Shown piece by piece: positions 63,216 through 64,000 of a stretch of 64,000 nt of DNA. The notes under the pieces are model-generated. The model had not been told where the DNA came from. It worked only from the letters and a program-made list of their open reading frames with translations, and did no database searches. Each line of letters starts with the position of its first letter. Within the stretch, counting starts at the first letter, position 1. A program made the translations under genes and the position numbers. This DNA is from CALCCV01 sp964388665 (lineage in GTDB: Bacteria; Bdellovibrionota; Bdellovibrionia; Bdellovibrionales; Bdellovibrionaceae), in the NCBI GenBank assembly GCA_964388665.1, contig CAYMBJ010000005.1, positions 1 through 64,000 of the forward strand. The letters run 5' to 3'.

Positions 63216-63290
63216 ATGTCAAGACAGATCATCTTTTTATACGTCGTTTGTGTAGTTGCTCTTTTTGTTGTCAATATCGTAGTCAGTTAG
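63216..63290 (+). CDS. Possible 24-residue membrane peptide
   Basis: An ATG with AGGGG eight bases upstream opens a frame encoding a peptide with a basic start (MSRQ) and a single hydrophobic segment of about 20 residues (YVVCVVALFVVNIVVS). It is divergent from flp. There is no other gene between 63068 and 63408. Small membrane peptides of this kind are often missed. The frame may also be chance. Confidence 0.4.
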   Translation: MSRQIIFLYVVCVVALFVVNIVVS

Positions 63291-63408
63291 GCTTTGGCCT
63301 AGACTGCAAAAAGCACAATCTGGACGTGGCTCTCTAAAAGTTCATCACTTTTTCACAAGATGTATTGATTTTTTTTCTATTTAAATTCCAATTTCGATTC
63401 AAGATTAA

Positions 63409-64000
63409 CTAAAGATCGCGATTTTTCCCTTGCTTCAATTCTCGCCAGGAGCGGCCTTTTCGCGCCTTAGGATTCATTTGAAAGTCTCTTACGGCCTTCG
63501 AATGGGCTTCATAGGTCTCCGAAAAAACATGAGTACCATTGTTTCTAGAAACAAAATAAAGAAATTTGGAATCGGCTGGCGCCAGCGTTGCCTCCAGGGC
63601 CTCTCGACCTGGGTTGGCGATCGGCCCTGGAGGCAAACCGCTAATGACATAGGTATTGTAAGAGGTCTTTTGGCTCAAATGCTCGCGCTTGATATTTGCG
63701 ACAATGCGGCCACTCTGTAGGGCCAGACCGTAGAGAATTGTCGGATCGGTTTGCAAGCGCATGCGTTTTTGCAGGCGATTGTGAAAAACTGATGAAATCA
63801 GTGGTCGCTCTTCTTCAGCGCCAGTCTCCTTTTCGATGATGCTTGCTAAGGTGACAATTTGATGAATATTAAATGATTTTCTAATTGGTGAATCGGGCAG
63901 TGTCGCCCATACCTCGCGAAAGCGTCGAACCATCAGTTCAATCAAGGCCCTTTCGTCCATGTATTTTGTCACGGCATAGGTTTCTGGAAACAGATAGCCT
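63409..64000 (-). CDS. mltG: Endolytic transglycosylase MltG, 3' part
   Basis: The C-terminal part of an inner-membrane lytic transglycosylase that ends nascent glycan strands. The window cuts it: the frame stays open to 64000, where LFPETYA can be read. Visible motifs are ASIIEKETG with the catalytic Glu, VFHNRLQKRMRLQTDPT, YNTYVISGLPPGPIANPG, and FVSRNNGTHVFSETYEAH. The gene is the fourth peptidoglycan gene group in the window. Confidence 0.95.
   Translation of the reverse strand, partial: GYLFPETYAVTKYMDERALIELMVRRFREVWATLPDSPIRKSFNIHQIVTLASIIEKETGAEEERPLISSVFHNRLQKRMRLQTDPTILYGLALQSGRIVANIKREHLSQKTSYNTYVISGLPPGPIANPGREALEATLAPADSKFLYFVSRNNGTHVFSETYEAHSKAVRDFQMNPKARKGRSWRELKQGKNRDL

Overview
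The window looks like a chromosome segment from a Bdellovibrio-like predator (phylum Bdellovibrionota, formerly in the deltaproteobacteria). This rests on gene content, not on a database search. It holds a ferrooxidans-type glutamate-cysteine ligase, a split Tad/Flp pilus locus next to a YD-repeat protein and a small secreted protein, many short secreted proteins with signal peptides, an AmgK-MurU pair for recycling cell-wall sugars, and TPR proteins with C-terminal winged helices. Base composition is mid-range throughout. No insertion sequence, prophage or CRISPR array was seen.

Left part (0-19 kb): a tRNA-Val, a TPR/winged-helix regulator with a small secreted FPWNE protein, and the proteolysis block clpP-clpX-lon on the minus strand. 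Divergent from clpP is pepA. A long minus-strand series follows, read from 18.5 kb down to 9 kb: a small conserved protein, ftsE, ftsX, an EnvC-like LytM protein, a CtpA protease, two ArsA/GET3-like ATPases, a putative lipoprotein and gshA. The ftsEX-envC-ctpA part should control peptidoglycan hydrolysis. The ATPase pair may handle membrane-protein targeting.

Middle part (18.5-37.8 kb): a secreted coiled-coil protein, PBP1A and uvrA as a plus-strand unit, a Pro/Gly-repeat secreted protein, a GT9 glycosyltransferase divergent from a radical SAM protein and an MsbA-like ABC exporter, a sigma-54 activator followed by what looks like a degenerate copy of its ATPase domain, amgK-murU, and two large secreted glycine-rich proteins.

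Right part (37.9-64 kb): the Tad/Flp pilus genes come in two blocks. The first has a MinD/CpaE-CpaF fusion ATPase and one TadB-like membrane protein, followed by a YD-repeat secreted protein and a 109-residue secreted protein. From gene order I propose this last pair as the host-interaction (hit) locus. The second block (58.7-63.1 kb, minus strand) has Flp, further pilin-like proteins, CpaB and the CpaC secretin. Between them lie a TetR regulator, lipoproteins, groES-groEL, a DUF4920 protein, an FG-GAP protein, an outer-membrane protein, a single-domain response regulator, and a second copy of the TPR/winged-helix regulator plus FPWNE module, here followed by a secreted zinc metallopeptidase. 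The window ends inside mltG.

Start codons were chosen by eye from Shine-Dalgarno spacing and the position of signal peptides. Family assignments come from motif recognition only.
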